DNA of 64,000 nt from Rhodococcus sp. IEGM 1381 (lineage in GTDB: Bacteria; Actinomycetota; Actinomycetes; Mycobacteriales; Mycobacteriaceae). Both the position numbers and the translations under genes were made by a program. The notes beneath the pieces are model-generated. The model did no database searches, was not told the DNA's origin, and was given only the letters and a program-made list of their open reading frames with translations. Each line of letters begins with the position of its first letter. Position 1 is the first letter of the stretch. Positions 37,692 through 45,857 of this stretch are shown here, piece after piece. The stretch spans positions 1-64,000 of the forward strand of contig NZ_JASHKQ010000009.1 of the NCBI RefSeq assembly GCF_030056795.1, given 5' to 3'.

Positions 37692-38237
37692 ATGGTCGCT
37701 CACACGTCAGCCGGTGCGCACACCGTCGTACATGCCCCCAAGCACGAGACGTTCGACCTCGTTGCCAAGACGAACGTGGATCCCAAAGGTTTCGTACGCG
37801 TGGTCGACGAATATCGCGTCGAGCCGTGGGGGCTCTACATGGCCCGACCGTCGGACCATGCCCACTTCGACTACCTCGAGTCCTGGCTACTGCCGGCTCT
37901 CGGGCTCCGCGCCTCGGTGTTCCATTACCTGCCGGCACACGCGAGGGACCAGGACTACTACGTCGACATCGGCGAGTACACGGCCGGGACCACCCGATGG
38001 ACTTCCGTCGACCACTACCTGGACCTCAGTGTCCGGACCGGCCGCGACTACGACCTCCTGGACGTCGACGAGCTGTTCGACGCACGAGTAGCGCAACATC
38101 TGGACACCCCGACGGCCGAGCGTGCGCTGTCCAGGTCGATCGCGGCCATCGAAGGACTGACGCGGCACGATTACGACCTGAACGCGTGGCTCGCGTCCGT
38201 GGGGATGCCGACGGAGTGGAACGGCAAACCGGCCTGA
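37692..38237 (+). CDS. DUF402 protein (possible nucleoside phosphate phosphatase)
   Basis: 181 residues. The DUF402 pattern is seen: [51 protein letters not shown]. Some relatives are metal-dependent nucleoside di/triphosphatases and others are fused to RNA-related domains, so this may clear nucleotides. ATG 37692 has no ribosome site; TAGCTT ends 8 nt upstream, consistent with leaderless transcription. It is divergent from uvrB. Confidence 0.85.
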   Translation: MVAHTSAGAHTVVHAPKHETFDLVAKTNVDPKGFVRVVDEYRVEPWGLYMARPSDHAHFDYLESWLLPALGLRASVFHYLPAHARDQDYYVDIGEYTAGTTRWTSVDHYLDLSVRTGRDYDLLDVDELFDARVAQHLDTPTAERALSRSIAAIEGLTRHDYDLNAWLASVGMPTEWNGKPA

Positions 38238-38253
38238 TGCGCGCAGCTTTGCG

Positions 38254-39471
38254 TCAGGCAGTCCAGTTCGTCTCCTCTGCCCATTGCCACGCCCGCCGAT
38301 ACGCCACGTCGAACCAAGGTGCCTTGGCGTTCACGTAGGCGTCGATCGCCGGTTGGTAGTCGACGATTCCGGCAGCGGCCTCGGCGGCCCGTCGCTTGAT
38401 CGCGGCGTACTCCGTTGCGACCCCTGCGTCCGCTCGGAGCCAGTCGCGGAACAACAGGGCGAACTTCTGGTTCGGCCAACCGTCGACCCGAATGTGCACG
38501 TTGGCCGGTCGACCGGGGTCCGCGTTGCCGTGAAAACGCTTGCCCCACACCGCAGGATCTGCCTCACCGCCCATTCCGTATGCAGGCTTGGGTTCGTCGA
38601 AATTACTGGTCTCGACTCCGGGGAACCCGGCAAGACGTAACCGATCACCCACAGCATCCGCGTCGTCGAGCGAACGCACCGTGATTTGAATGTCGATGAC
38701 GTCCTTGGCGTCCAGACCGGGCACCGCGGTAGATCCCACGTGGTCGATTCGGACGGCGTCGTCCGCACACGCGAGAGCCATGCGGCCGATGATCCGGCGG
38801 GCCTGCAACTCCCATGCCGGGTCTGCCGTCACCTGTTCCGGATGCGTGCGGGCGACGATGCCCTCTCTGATGTTGCGCTCGAAGGGAATCAGGCGCTCGT
38901 TCCACAGGAGCCGAACCTGCTCGTCGACGCTTCCCGGCGCACCGGTGTTGTCGATCCATACGTCTGCTGCGGCTCGGCGGGCGTCATCGGTTGCCTGCGC
39001 GGCAATTCGCGCGCGGGCGTCGGCCTCGGGCATGTTTCGTGGGCCGGTGAGTCGGCGTACTCGTTCTTCGGCATCGACCCAGACGACCACGACAAGGTGG
39101 AAGAACGGACCCATCGAGCCTTCGACGAGCAGCGGAATATCTTGCACCACAATGGCATCCGAGGCCGCACCGTCGATGATTTCGGCAGTACGCTTGCCGA
39201 CCAACGGGTGGACGATGCCGTTGAGCTTCTTGCGGGATTCCTCGTTCCCGAACGCCACGGCCGCCAACGCCGGACGGTCCAACGAACCGTCCGGTGCGAG
39301 AATGTCGGCCCCGAACGTATCCGTCAGTTGTTGCAGGCCAAGCGTTCCCGGCTCCACGACTTCACGGGCGAGCACATCGGAGTCGACGAGAACTCCACCC
39401 AGCTCGGTCAGCACCTTGGCAACGGTCGATTTTCCGGCACCTATTCCACCGGTCAGTCCAAGTCTCAGCAT
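38254..39471 (-). CDS. coaE: dephospho-CoA kinase fused to GrpB/UPF0157 domain
   Basis: 405 residues, the size of mycobacterial CoaE. Residues 1-~200 are the kinase for the last step of CoA synthesis, with the P-loop GLTGGIGAGKS at 6-16. Residues ~225-405 are a GrpB (UPF0157) domain, with the family core DHVGSTAVPGLDAKDVIDIQI and YGMGGEADP. GrpB belongs to the nucleotidyltransferase fold; its role in the fusion is unclear. ATG 39471 is chosen; CAGACT, a possible -10, lies 6 nt upstream and no ribosome site is seen. Confidence 0.95.
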   Translation of the reverse strand: MLRLGLTGGIGAGKSTVAKVLTELGGVLVDSDVLAREVVEPGTLGLQQLTDTFGADILAPDGSLDRPALAAVAFGNEESRKKLNGIVHPLVGKRTAEIIDGAASDAIVVQDIPLLVEGSMGPFFHLVVVVWVDAEERVRRLTGPRNMPEADARARIAAQATDDARRAAADVWIDNTGAPGSVDEQVRLLWNERLIPFERNIREGIVARTHPEQVTADPAWELQARRIIGRMALACADDAVRIDHVGSTAVPGLDAKDVIDIQITVRSLDDADAVGDRLRLAGFPGVETSNFDEPKPAYGMGGEADPAVWGKRFHGNADPGRPANVHIRVDGWPNQKFALLFRDWLRADAGVATEYAAIKRRAAEAAAGIVDYQPAIDAYVNAKAPWFDVAYRRAWQWAEETNWTA

Positions 39472-39600
39472 GCACCCAGTCTGACACTCGAACACGCCGA
39501 AGCACACCAGCCCCAAATGCACCGGTTTCGGAGGTCTGTCGGTTATCTTCGACGAGCGCTACCTCGATGTGCCGACCCACAGCTATTGAAAAGGACACCC

Positions 39601-39810
39601 ATGCGAAGCAATCAGATCCAACCGGGTCGGCACCGCCTTGGCATGGATGCAGGCGTACATTGCGTTCTCATTCCGGAAGTTGCCTCGGCGTTGGCCGACC
39701 ACCGGCGTAACTGGTTCACCAACCTCCTGACCCCCGCCCGCCACAGCTTCGCCAGCATGCGCAAGCGCACGGAGAGCGTCGGTCAGTGGAGTCCAGCCAC
39801 CGCCGCGTAG
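39601..39810 (+). CDS. small conserved-looking protein, 69 residues
   Basis: ATG 39601 with AAAAGGA 6 nt upstream, encoding MRSNQIQPGRHRLGMDAGVH and onward to SVGQWSPATAA. It is basic (Arg/His-rich) with one short hydrophobic stretch (VHCVLIPEVASALA) and no signal peptide. It has its own terminator-like hairpin 23 nt downstream and lies divergent from coaE, which supports a real gene. Function is unknown. Confidence 0.65.
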   Translation: MRSNQIQPGRHRLGMDAGVHCVLIPEVASALADHRRNWFTNLLTPARHSFASMRKRTESVGQWSPATAA

Positions 39811-39832
39811 TTCGCACTTCCCCCTCACACAT

Positions 39833-39858
39833 GGGCCCGGTTCATCGGAACCGGGTCC
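39833..39858 (+). terminator. hairpin after the 69-residue gene
   Basis: GGGCCCGGTTC and GAACCGGGTCC form an 11-bp stem (one G-U) around ATCG. It is followed by a T-poor tail (ATTGTCGT). It probably ends the 69-residue gene. Confidence 0.65.
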
Positions 39859-39904
39859 ATTGTCGTATCGCCAGCTGAGCATGTCCGCTCGACTGCTTCG
39901 AACG

Positions 39905-39939
39905 AAAAAGCCCCGGTTCTCACGAAGAGAACCGGGGCT
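39905..39939 (-). terminator. rpsA intrinsic terminator
   Basis: On the minus strand AGCCCCGGTTCTC/GAGAACCGGGGCT forms a 13-bp perfect stem with a 5-nt loop and is followed by TTTTT. It lies 33 nt after the rpsA stop. Confidence 0.9.
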
Positions 39940-39971
39940 GCGGTCACACCCTCACGGGTGGACAACTTCTA

Positions 39972-41450
39972 TCAGGCGTTGCCCGACAACTTCTCGCGAA
40001 GTGCAGCAAGCTGCGCATCGCTGGCCAGCGATCCACCGGTCGAGGCCGGAGCCGACGCTGCGGGAGCATCGCCTTCTGCATCGGCGGGGGCCTGACCCGA
40101 CTCGGAGGAGTAGTTGGTGTTTGCGGCTTCGGCAGCTTCGTCCTTGGCCGTCTTCTCCATCTGAGCGGTGTGCATCTTGTGGCGACGCTCGGCCTCGGCG
40201 TAGCGACCTTCCCACTCTTCACGCTGCTTCTCGTAGCCTTCGAGCCATTCGTTGGTCTCGGAGTCGAAGCCCTCGGGGAAGATGTAGTTGCCACCCTCGT
40301 CGTACGAGTCGGCCATGCCGTACTTGGACGGATCGAACTCTTCTGCGTAGTCCTCGTTGGCCTGCTTGAGGCTCAACGAAATCCGGCGACGCTCGAGATC
40401 GATGTCGATGACCTTGACGAGTGCGTCGTCGCCGACACCCACGACCTGGTCCGGAACCTCCACGTGGCGCTCGGCCAGCTCGGAGATGTGCACGAGGCCC
40501 TCGATGCCCTCTTCGACGCGCACGAATGCACCGAAGGGAACCAGCTTGGTGACCTTGCCGGGCACGATCTGGCCGATCGCGTGGGTACGAGCGAACTGGC
40601 GCCACGGATCTTCTTGAGTTGCCTTGAGCGACAGAGAAACACGCTCGCGGTCCAGGTCGACATCGAGAACCTCGACGGTGACCTCGGTGCCGACCTCGAC
40701 AACCTCGGACGGGTGATCGATGTGCTTCCAGGACAGCTCGGAGACGTGCACGAGGCCGTCGACGCCACCCAGGTCCACGAAGGCACCGAAGTTGACGATG
40801 GAGGACACGACGCCCTTGCGGACCTGGCCCTTCTGGAGCTGGTGCAGGAACTCGCTGCGGACCTCGGACTGGGTCTGCTCGAGCCATGCGCGGCGCGACA
40901 GGACCACGTTGTTGCGGTTCTTGTCGAGCTCGATGATCTTGGCCTCGATCTCCTTGCCGACGTACGGCTGGAGGTCGCGGACGCGACGCATCTCGACGAG
41001 CGAGGCAGGCAGGAAGCCGCGGAGACCGATGTCCAGGATGAGTCCACCCTTGACGACCTCGATGACGGTGCCCTTGACGGCCTCGTCCTTCTCCTTGAGC
41101 TCCTCGATCGTGCCCCAAGCGCGCTCGTACTGAGCTCGCTTCTTGGACAGGATCAGGCGGCCTTCCTTGTCCTCCTTGGTGAGGACGAGTGCTTCGATCT
41201 CATCTCCCACGGAGACGACCTCGTTGGGGTCGACGTCGTGCTTGATGGAGAGCTCGCGAGAAGGGATGACGCCTTCGGTCTTGTAACCGATGTCGAGTAG
41301 AACCTCGTCGCGATCGACCTTGACGATGGTGCCTTCGACGATGTCACCATCGTTGAAGTACTTGATCGTCGCGTCGATGGCTGCGAGAAAATCCTCTGCG
41401 GAGCCGATATCGTTTACGGCCACCTGCGGTGAGGTTGTGGTTGAGGGCAT
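39972..41450 (-). CDS. rpsA: 30S ribosomal protein S1
   Basis: 492 residues from ATG 41450. Four S1 OB-fold repeats are seen, beginning near GDIVEGTIVKVDRDEVLLDIGYKTEG, then DEAVKGTVIEVVKGGLILDIG, KGQVRKGVVSSIVNFGAFVDLGGVDGLVH and IGQIVPGKVTKLVPFGAFVRVEEGIEGLVH (within DNA 40450-41360). The C-terminal ~120 residues are acidic and Ala-rich, the region discussed for pyrazinoic acid in mycobacterial RpsA. GGAG lies 11 nt upstream of the ATG. S1 brings structured mRNAs to the 30S subunit. Confidence 0.97.
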   Translation of the reverse strand: MPSTTTSPQVAVNDIGSAEDFLAAIDATIKYFNDGDIVEGTIVKVDRDEVLLDIGYKTEGVIPSRELSIKHDVDPNEVVSVGDEIEALVLTKEDKEGRLILSKKRAQYERAWGTIEELKEKDEAVKGTVIEVVKGGLILDIGLRGFLPASLVEMRRVRDLQPYVGKEIEAKIIELDKNRNNVVLSRRAWLEQTQSEVRSEFLHQLQKGQVRKGVVSSIVNFGAFVDLGGVDGLVHVSELSWKHIDHPSEVVEVGTEVTVEVLDVDLDRERVSLSLKATQEDPWRQFARTHAIGQIVPGKVTKLVPFGAFVRVEEGIEGLVHISELAERHVEVPDQVVGVGDDALVKVIDIDLERRRISLSLKQANEDYAEEFDPSKYGMADSYDEGGNYIFPEGFDSETNEWLEGYEKQREEWEGRYAEAERRHKMHTAQMEKTAKDEAAEAANTNYSSESGQAPADAEGDAPAASAPASTGGSLASDAQLAALREKLSGNA

Positions 41451-41664
41451 GTGTTGAGTTGCTCCGGACGGGTTGGGTATCGGTTGATGGATGTTCGGTC
41501 GGACTTGTAGAGCATGTGCAGCACGAGTGTCTACGACGAAATTGCTGCCGACTCCGCGAACGCCGAGGACGGGCGGACCCGACCTGAGCGCAGCATGAGC
41601 ACACTCGCGGTGATCAGGGTACGCGATGCCGCAGTACCAGCACAAACCCGGTTAGAGTCGGCGG

Positions 41665-42492
41665 GTGAGCGATCTTCCTGTGCCGTCGTCCACTCCCGGC
41701 CGCGGCCGTGTCGATTCGGCCACGAGCGACCGCGCCAGCAGACTCTGGTGGGACTCCGACGCCGACAACTACCACCGTACGCACGGCGCGTTTCTCGGTG
41801 TGTCGACCGACACCGGCGAATTCGTCTGGTGCCCCGAGGGACTGCACGAGGGCGATGTGCACCTGTTGGGCGACGTCGCAGACAAGGACGTCCTCGAAGT
41901 GGGATGCGGCAGTGCACCGTGTGCCCGCTGGCTCGGCGCTCAGGGCGCCCGCGCGATCGGTCTCGACATCTCGATGGGCATGTTGCAACGAGGCGTCGAT
42001 GCCATGACTGCGGGCGGGTCGACAGTTCCGCTGGTGCAGGCCAGTGCCGAGTCCCTGCCGTTCGCCGACGAGCGGTTCGACATTGTGTGCTCGGCCTTCG
42101 GTGCGGTTCCGTTCGTCGCGGACTCCGCCAATGTGATGAAGGAAGTGGCGCGGGTCCTGCGGCCGGGCGGCATCTGGGTGTTCGCCGTCAATCACCCGAT
42201 GCGCTGGGTGTTCCCCGACGATCCAGGGGTCGCCGGGCTGACTGCGACGATTCCGTACTTCGACCGGACCCCATACGTCGAATACGACGCGCACGGAGTC
42301 CCGAACTACGTCGAGCATCACCGCACGATCGGTGACCGGGTGCGCGAACTGGTTGCCGCCGGCCTCGAGGTGCGTGACATCGTGGAGCCGGACTGGCCGG
42401 AGTGGCTGGACCGAGAGTGGGGGCAGTGGAGCCCGCTGCGTGGGCAACTCTTTCCCGGCACCGCGATCTTCAGCAGCCGAAAACCGCGCTGA
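41665..42492 (+). CDS. class I SAM-dependent methyltransferase
   Basis: 275 residues. Motif I is VLEVGCGSAPCARWL, followed by GLDISMGML and the post-motif FDIVCSAFGAVPF; the fold resembles small-molecule methyltransferases (UbiE/Methyltransf_11). The substrate is unknown. GTG 41665 has a TAGAGT -10-like hexamer 6 nt upstream and no ribosome site, suggesting leaderless mRNA. It is divergent from rpsA across a 214-bp space in which I see no other gene, and it converges on the next gene with 12 nt between stops. Confidence 0.88.
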   Translation: MSDLPVPSSTPGRGRVDSATSDRASRLWWDSDADNYHRTHGAFLGVSTDTGEFVWCPEGLHEGDVHLLGDVADKDVLEVGCGSAPCARWLGAQGARAIGLDISMGMLQRGVDAMTAGGSTVPLVQASAESLPFADERFDIVCSAFGAVPFVADSANVMKEVARVLRPGGIWVFAVNHPMRWVFPDDPGVAGLTATIPYFDRTPYVEYDAHGVPNYVEHHRTIGDRVRELVAAGLEVRDIVEPDWPEWLDREWGQWSPLRGQLFPGTAIFSSRKPR

Positions 42493-42504
42493 GTCCGTCG
42501 TCGA

Positions 42505-43602
42505 TCAGCGCCGGTGCACCCGCGCCTCGACGGTCTCGGTGAAGGCACTGGTCGACGCCTGCCCACCGAGGTCCGCTGTCGCTACGCCGGATTCGACGGT
42601 GTCGTCGACCGCGTGTCGGATCCGCCCGGCGGCTGCCGCGAGCCGGTCGTGTCCGTGCCGATCGGCGAGCCACTCGAGCAGCATCGCTGCCGACAGGAAC
42701 AGCGCCGACGGGTTGGCGCGATTCTTGCCGGCGATGTCCGGGGCGGAACCGTGTGACGCCTGCGCCATGGCCTGTGATTGCGAGGAATTGATCGACGGGG
42801 CGGTACCGAGCGAGCCGGACAGCTCTCCCGTGAGATCCGACAGGATGTCGCCGAACATGTTCTCGGCCACGATGACGTCGTAGTTCTCACCGCGTCGAAC
42901 CAGGTGTGCGGCCAGCGCGTCGACGTGTTCCTCGGTGACCTCGACGTGCGGAAACTGCTCGCCCACGGCGCGGCACGCATCGCGGAACAATCCCGTCGTC
43001 ATCGACAGCACGTTGGTCTTGTGGACGATGGTGAGCTTGCGGCGGCGTCTGTCTGCCAGCAAGAACGCCTCACGCGCAATGCGTTCGCATGCCCGGCGGG
43101 TGAACACCCCGACCGCGAGTGCCACATCGGGAGTAGGCATGAATTCTCCGCTGCCGACGAACATGTTGCGATCGGCATAGAACCCCTCGGTGTTCTCCCG
43201 CACCACAATCAAGTCCATGTTCGGCGACATCGCTCGCACGCCGGCAAGGGCTTTCGCAGGCCTGATGTTGGCGAACAGGTCGAAATCCTTCCGAATCCGC
43301 CCGCCTGGGGTCAGCTGCGAACGAAACGGCTCCGGATACGAGGCACTGTCGTGTGGCCCCAGAATCCAACACTCGAGCTCGCCCAGTGCGTGCAGCGTGC
43401 TCTCGGGTATCGGCGTGCCGTACTCGTCGATGGCACCGCGACCGAGCGGGAGGTGCACCCACTCGACCGCCGATCCCCCCACCGCCGCGAGTGCTGCGTC
43501 GACCACTCGAATCGTGGCGGGCACGATCTCGTGACCGATCCCGTCGCCGGTCATGGCCCCGATCCGTAGCGTCGTTGTATTCCGGCCGTCCGTCTGCGAC
43601 AT
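42505..43602 (-). CDS. isocitrate/isopropylmalate dehydrogenase-family oxidoreductase
   Basis: 365 residues. NAD(P)-dependent beta-decarboxylating dehydrogenase fold: GDGIGHEIVPA, RENTEGFYADRNMF, KTNVLSMTTGLF and NMFGDILSDLTG (Mg-binding Asp region). It may act on isopropylmalate, tartrate or a related acid; it is outside a leucine cluster, so LeuB is not assumed. Three ATGs cluster at 43602-43614; 43602 is preferred because GGAGG lies about 5 nt upstream. Confidence 0.88.
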   Translation of the reverse strand: MSQTDGRNTTTLRIGAMTGDGIGHEIVPATIRVVDAALAAVGGSAVEWVHLPLGRGAIDEYGTPIPESTLHALGELECWILGPHDSASYPEPFRSQLTPGGRIRKDFDLFANIRPAKALAGVRAMSPNMDLIVVRENTEGFYADRNMFVGSGEFMPTPDVALAVGVFTRRACERIAREAFLLADRRRRKLTIVHKTNVLSMTTGLFRDACRAVGEQFPHVEVTEEHVDALAAHLVRRGENYDVIVAENMFGDILSDLTGELSGSLGTAPSINSSQSQAMAQASHGSAPDIAGKNRANPSALFLSAAMLLEWLADRHGHDRLAAAAGRIRHAVDDTVESGVATADLGGQASTSAFTETVEARVHRR

Positions 43603-43612
43603 CATGGCCTCC

Positions 43613-44119
43613 ATGGTGCAGTCCGCAGAACTTCTACTCGACTCCGGCCTCGATGCTGCGGTTCGCCGCGAGTGGGCGGCGCTGTCGGATGCCGGCCTCC
43701 CGAGCCAGAACCGGCACCGCGGCGAATCGAACCGACCGCACATCACCGTCGCGGTGGCAGCGTCCATGCCCGTCGCGGTGGACGACGGCGCAGCCGTTCG
43801 CTTCGATCCGTTCGATGTGCTCCTCGGTGGCCTCGTCGTGTTCGGTGGTCGCACGATCACCCTGGCACGCCTGGTCGTTCCGACCAGCGAGTTGCTCGAT
43901 CTGCACGCCCGGATGCACGAGGCCGTAGGCGAAGATTCGCTCGATCACCTCGACCTGGGCCGATGGACACCGCACGTGACACTGGCCCGGCGATTGACAT
44001 CCGAGGAAGCGGGATCCGCCGTACGACTGCTCTCGACGAGCATCGAGGACCTGGTGGGCTCTGCCGTGGCCCTTCGTCGATGGGACGGCGAGGCCAAGCG
44101 CGAGTGGCGAATCGGCTGA
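43613..44119 (+). CDS. 2'-5' RNA ligase / cyclic phosphodiesterase-like (2H) protein
   Basis: 168 residues. Two HxT/S-type motifs of the 2H phosphoesterase superfamily are seen: HITV near residue 43 and HVTL near 122. LigT-like proteins act on cyclic or 2'-5' phosphodiester bonds of RNA or small substrates. ATG 43613 starts only 10 bp from the divergent dehydrogenase start, so its promoter would have to overlap that gene. Confidence 0.85.
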   Translation: MVQSAELLLDSGLDAAVRREWAALSDAGLPSQNRHRGESNRPHITVAVAASMPVAVDDGAAVRFDPFDVLLGGLVVFGGRTITLARLVVPTSELLDLHARMHEAVGEDSLDHLDLGRWTPHVTLARRLTSEEAGSAVRLLSTSIEDLVGSAVALRRWDGEAKREWRIG

Positions 44120-44127
44120 CCGCAACG

Positions 44128-44244
44128 TCAGAAAGTGAAGTCGCCGAACTGTGTCACCTCCGCGTGGGTGTCGGGAGCGAAGCCAGCGACCACCAGGGCA
44201 TCGATGGCCAGGAACGACAGCACAACTACCAATACAAGTGTCAT
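44128..44244 (-). CDS. possible 38-residue single-pass membrane micropeptide
   Basis: ATG 44244 opens a frame encoding MTLVLVVVLSFLAIDALVVA, one hydrophobic helix, then GFAPDTHAEVTQFGDFTF. The nearest ribosome-like sequence is AGGAC 10-14 nt upstream. It lies in the gap between the 2H protein gene and the divergent AraC-type regulator, and stops 8 bp from the 2H gene. The hydrophobic bias is notable, but it may be chance. Confidence 0.35.
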   Translation of the reverse strand: MTLVLVVVLSFLAIDALVVAGFAPDTHAEVTQFGDFTF

Positions 44245-44279
44245 GCTCCTAGCGTCCTGCCTGCGGAGAGTCCCCACGA

Positions 44280-44295
44280 GTGGCAGTAATGCCAC
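44280..44295. promoter_or_regulatory. inverted repeat upstream of AraC/DJ-1-type regulator
   Basis: GTGGCA-GTAA-TGCCAC, a perfect 6-bp inverted repeat with 4-nt spacer, about 20 bp upstream of the -10-like CATACT (44314-44319) of the regulator gene. Its position near the -35 region fits an operator, perhaps for autoregulation. Confidence 0.5.
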
Positions 44296-44326
44296 ATATA
44301 CTCGAATTCCTGCCATACTGGTTCAC

Positions 44327-45325
44327 ATGCTGAAACGAGTGGTCGTTGCGCTGATGCCGTTGACCGAACAGTTCGAGCTCGGCGTCGCATGCGAGGTGTT
44401 CGGATTCGACCGCTCGGACGAGGGCCTTCCCACCTACGACTTCTCCCTGATCGCCGGTGTCCCCCAACCGATCCGCACCCGCGTCGGCTACACCATCGAC
44501 GTGCCGCACGATCTCGACAGTCTCGACAGCGCCGACCTGATCATCATTCCGGCCGGCGGCACCGAGGCGGCTGACGACGGCAGCTATGTGTGCGGCACCG
44601 GATACAACTCGTCCATCGAGCCCTTGCTGGCCAAACTCCGTGCGGCGGTGGACCGAGGTGCCATGGTCGCAAGCCTGTGCAACGGTGCGTTCGTGCTGGG
44701 CCAGGCAGGGCTGCTCGACAATCGGCCGTGTACGACGCATTGGCGGCATTCGGCCTCGCTGGCCGCGAAATACCCGCTGGCTCAGGTGGATCCGAACGTC
44801 CTCTACGTGGACGCAGGCAACGTACTCACCAGCGCAGGCACGGCCGCCGGAATCGACCTGTGCCTGCACATCGTGCGCAAGTACCAGGGCAGCGTCGTGG
44901 CCAACGGAATCGCCCGCAGAATGGTCGTCCCGCCGCATCGCGACGGTGGCCAGGCCCAATTCGTCACCAGTCCCCTACCCGCCACGCACACCGAGACGTT
45001 GGCCCCACTGCTGGACTGGATGACCGAGAACCTCGACTCCGAACTGACGATCGGGCGACTGGCAGCACGGGTGAACATGTCGGCACGCACCTTTGCTCGT
45101 AAGTTCGCAGCCGAAACCGGAACGACGCCCGCGCGGTGGCTCAACGATCAACGCGTGCTGGCGGCGCAGCAGTTGTTGGAGAACTCCGATCTGCCGATGG
45201 ATTCGATCGCCGAGGTGGTCGGCTTCGGCAATGCCGCCGCTCTCCGACAGCATTTCGTGAGATTGCGATGCACCACACCGAACTCGTACCGTCGGACGTT
45301 CCGGGCCACTCCCCAGCCCGCGTGA
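44327..45325 (+). CDS. GlxA-type transcription regulator (DJ-1/PfpI-like + AraC HTH)
   Basis: 332 residues. The N-terminal ~190 residues are DJ-1/PfpI-like (class I glutamine amidotransferase fold) with the elbow cysteine in ASLCNGAFVLGQAG. The C-terminal ~110 residues are an AraC helix-turn-helix pair (SARTFARKFAAETGTTPARWL and SIAEVVGFGNAAALRQHF). Such GlxA-type regulators respond to small metabolites. ATG 44327 has CATACT 7 nt upstream and no ribosome site, so leaderless transcription is likely. Confidence 0.92.
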   Translation: MLKRVVVALMPLTEQFELGVACEVFGFDRSDEGLPTYDFSLIAGVPQPIRTRVGYTIDVPHDLDSLDSADLIIIPAGGTEAADDGSYVCGTGYNSSIEPLLAKLRAAVDRGAMVASLCNGAFVLGQAGLLDNRPCTTHWRHSASLAAKYPLAQVDPNVLYVDAGNVLTSAGTAAGIDLCLHIVRKYQGSVVANGIARRMVVPPHRDGGQAQFVTSPLPATHTETLAPLLDWMTENLDSELTIGRLAARVNMSARTFARKFAAETGTTPARWLNDQRVLAAQQLLENSDLPMDSIAEVVGFGNAAALRQHFVRLRCTTPNSYRRTFRATPQPA

Positions 45326-45411
45326 CGACGCCTGTCCGATGCGGTCGGGATGATTCCGACGAAGGCCTGTGTTGACACACGCAAGAAGCGCAATCAATCG
45401 AAAGGGACCGC

Positions 45412-45783
45412 GTGGCCACTCAGACTTTGACTCAGCAGAACTTCGACGACATCGTCACCAACAACGACGTGGTGTTGGTCGATTTCTGGGCCTCCTGGTG
45501 CGGCCCCTGCCGCCAGTTCGCTCCGACGTTCGAGAAGTCGTCGGACGCACACCCCGACGTGGTGCACGCCAAGGTCGACACCGAAGCCGAGCAGGGACTT
45601 GCTGCAGCAGCGCAGATCCAGTCGATCCCGACGATCATGGCGTTCCGCGAGGGAATTCTCGTCTACGCACAGCCCGGTGCATTGCCTGCACCGGCGCTCG
45701 AAGACCTTGTCGGACAGATCAAGGCACTCGACATGGACGTCGTGCGCCAGCAGATTGCCGAGCAGGCTCCCGCAGCGGAGTAG
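45412..45783 (+). CDS. thioredoxin
   Basis: 123 residues with the active site WCGPC (Cys30, Cys33) after VLVDFWAS. The cis-proline segment SIPTIMAF is present. Close in layout to M. tuberculosis Rv1471 (TrxB1) as I recall. A C-terminal extension (DVVRQQIAEQAPAAE) follows the fold. The GTG start at 45412 has AAAGGGA upstream. It ends at a strong terminator. Confidence 0.95.
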   Translation: MATQTLTQQNFDDIVTNNDVVLVDFWASWCGPCRQFAPTFEKSSDAHPDVVHAKVDTEAEQGLAAAAQIQSIPTIMAFREGILVYAQPGALPAPALEDLVGQIKALDMDVVRQQIAEQAPAAE

Positions 45784-45801
45784 CTCGTCACACAGCACGA
45801 C

Positions 45802-45841
45802 GCGAAGGGCCGCTCGCCGGGTTCGGTGAGCGGCCCTTCGC
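45802..45841. terminator. bidirectional terminator between thioredoxin and polA
   Basis: GCGAAGGGCCGCTC and GAGCGGCCCTTCGC form a 14-bp perfect stem, 19 nt after the thioredoxin stop and 17 nt from the end of polA. It sits between converging genes. Confidence 0.85.
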
Positions 45842-45857
45842 GGTGCCACGGGTCGAA

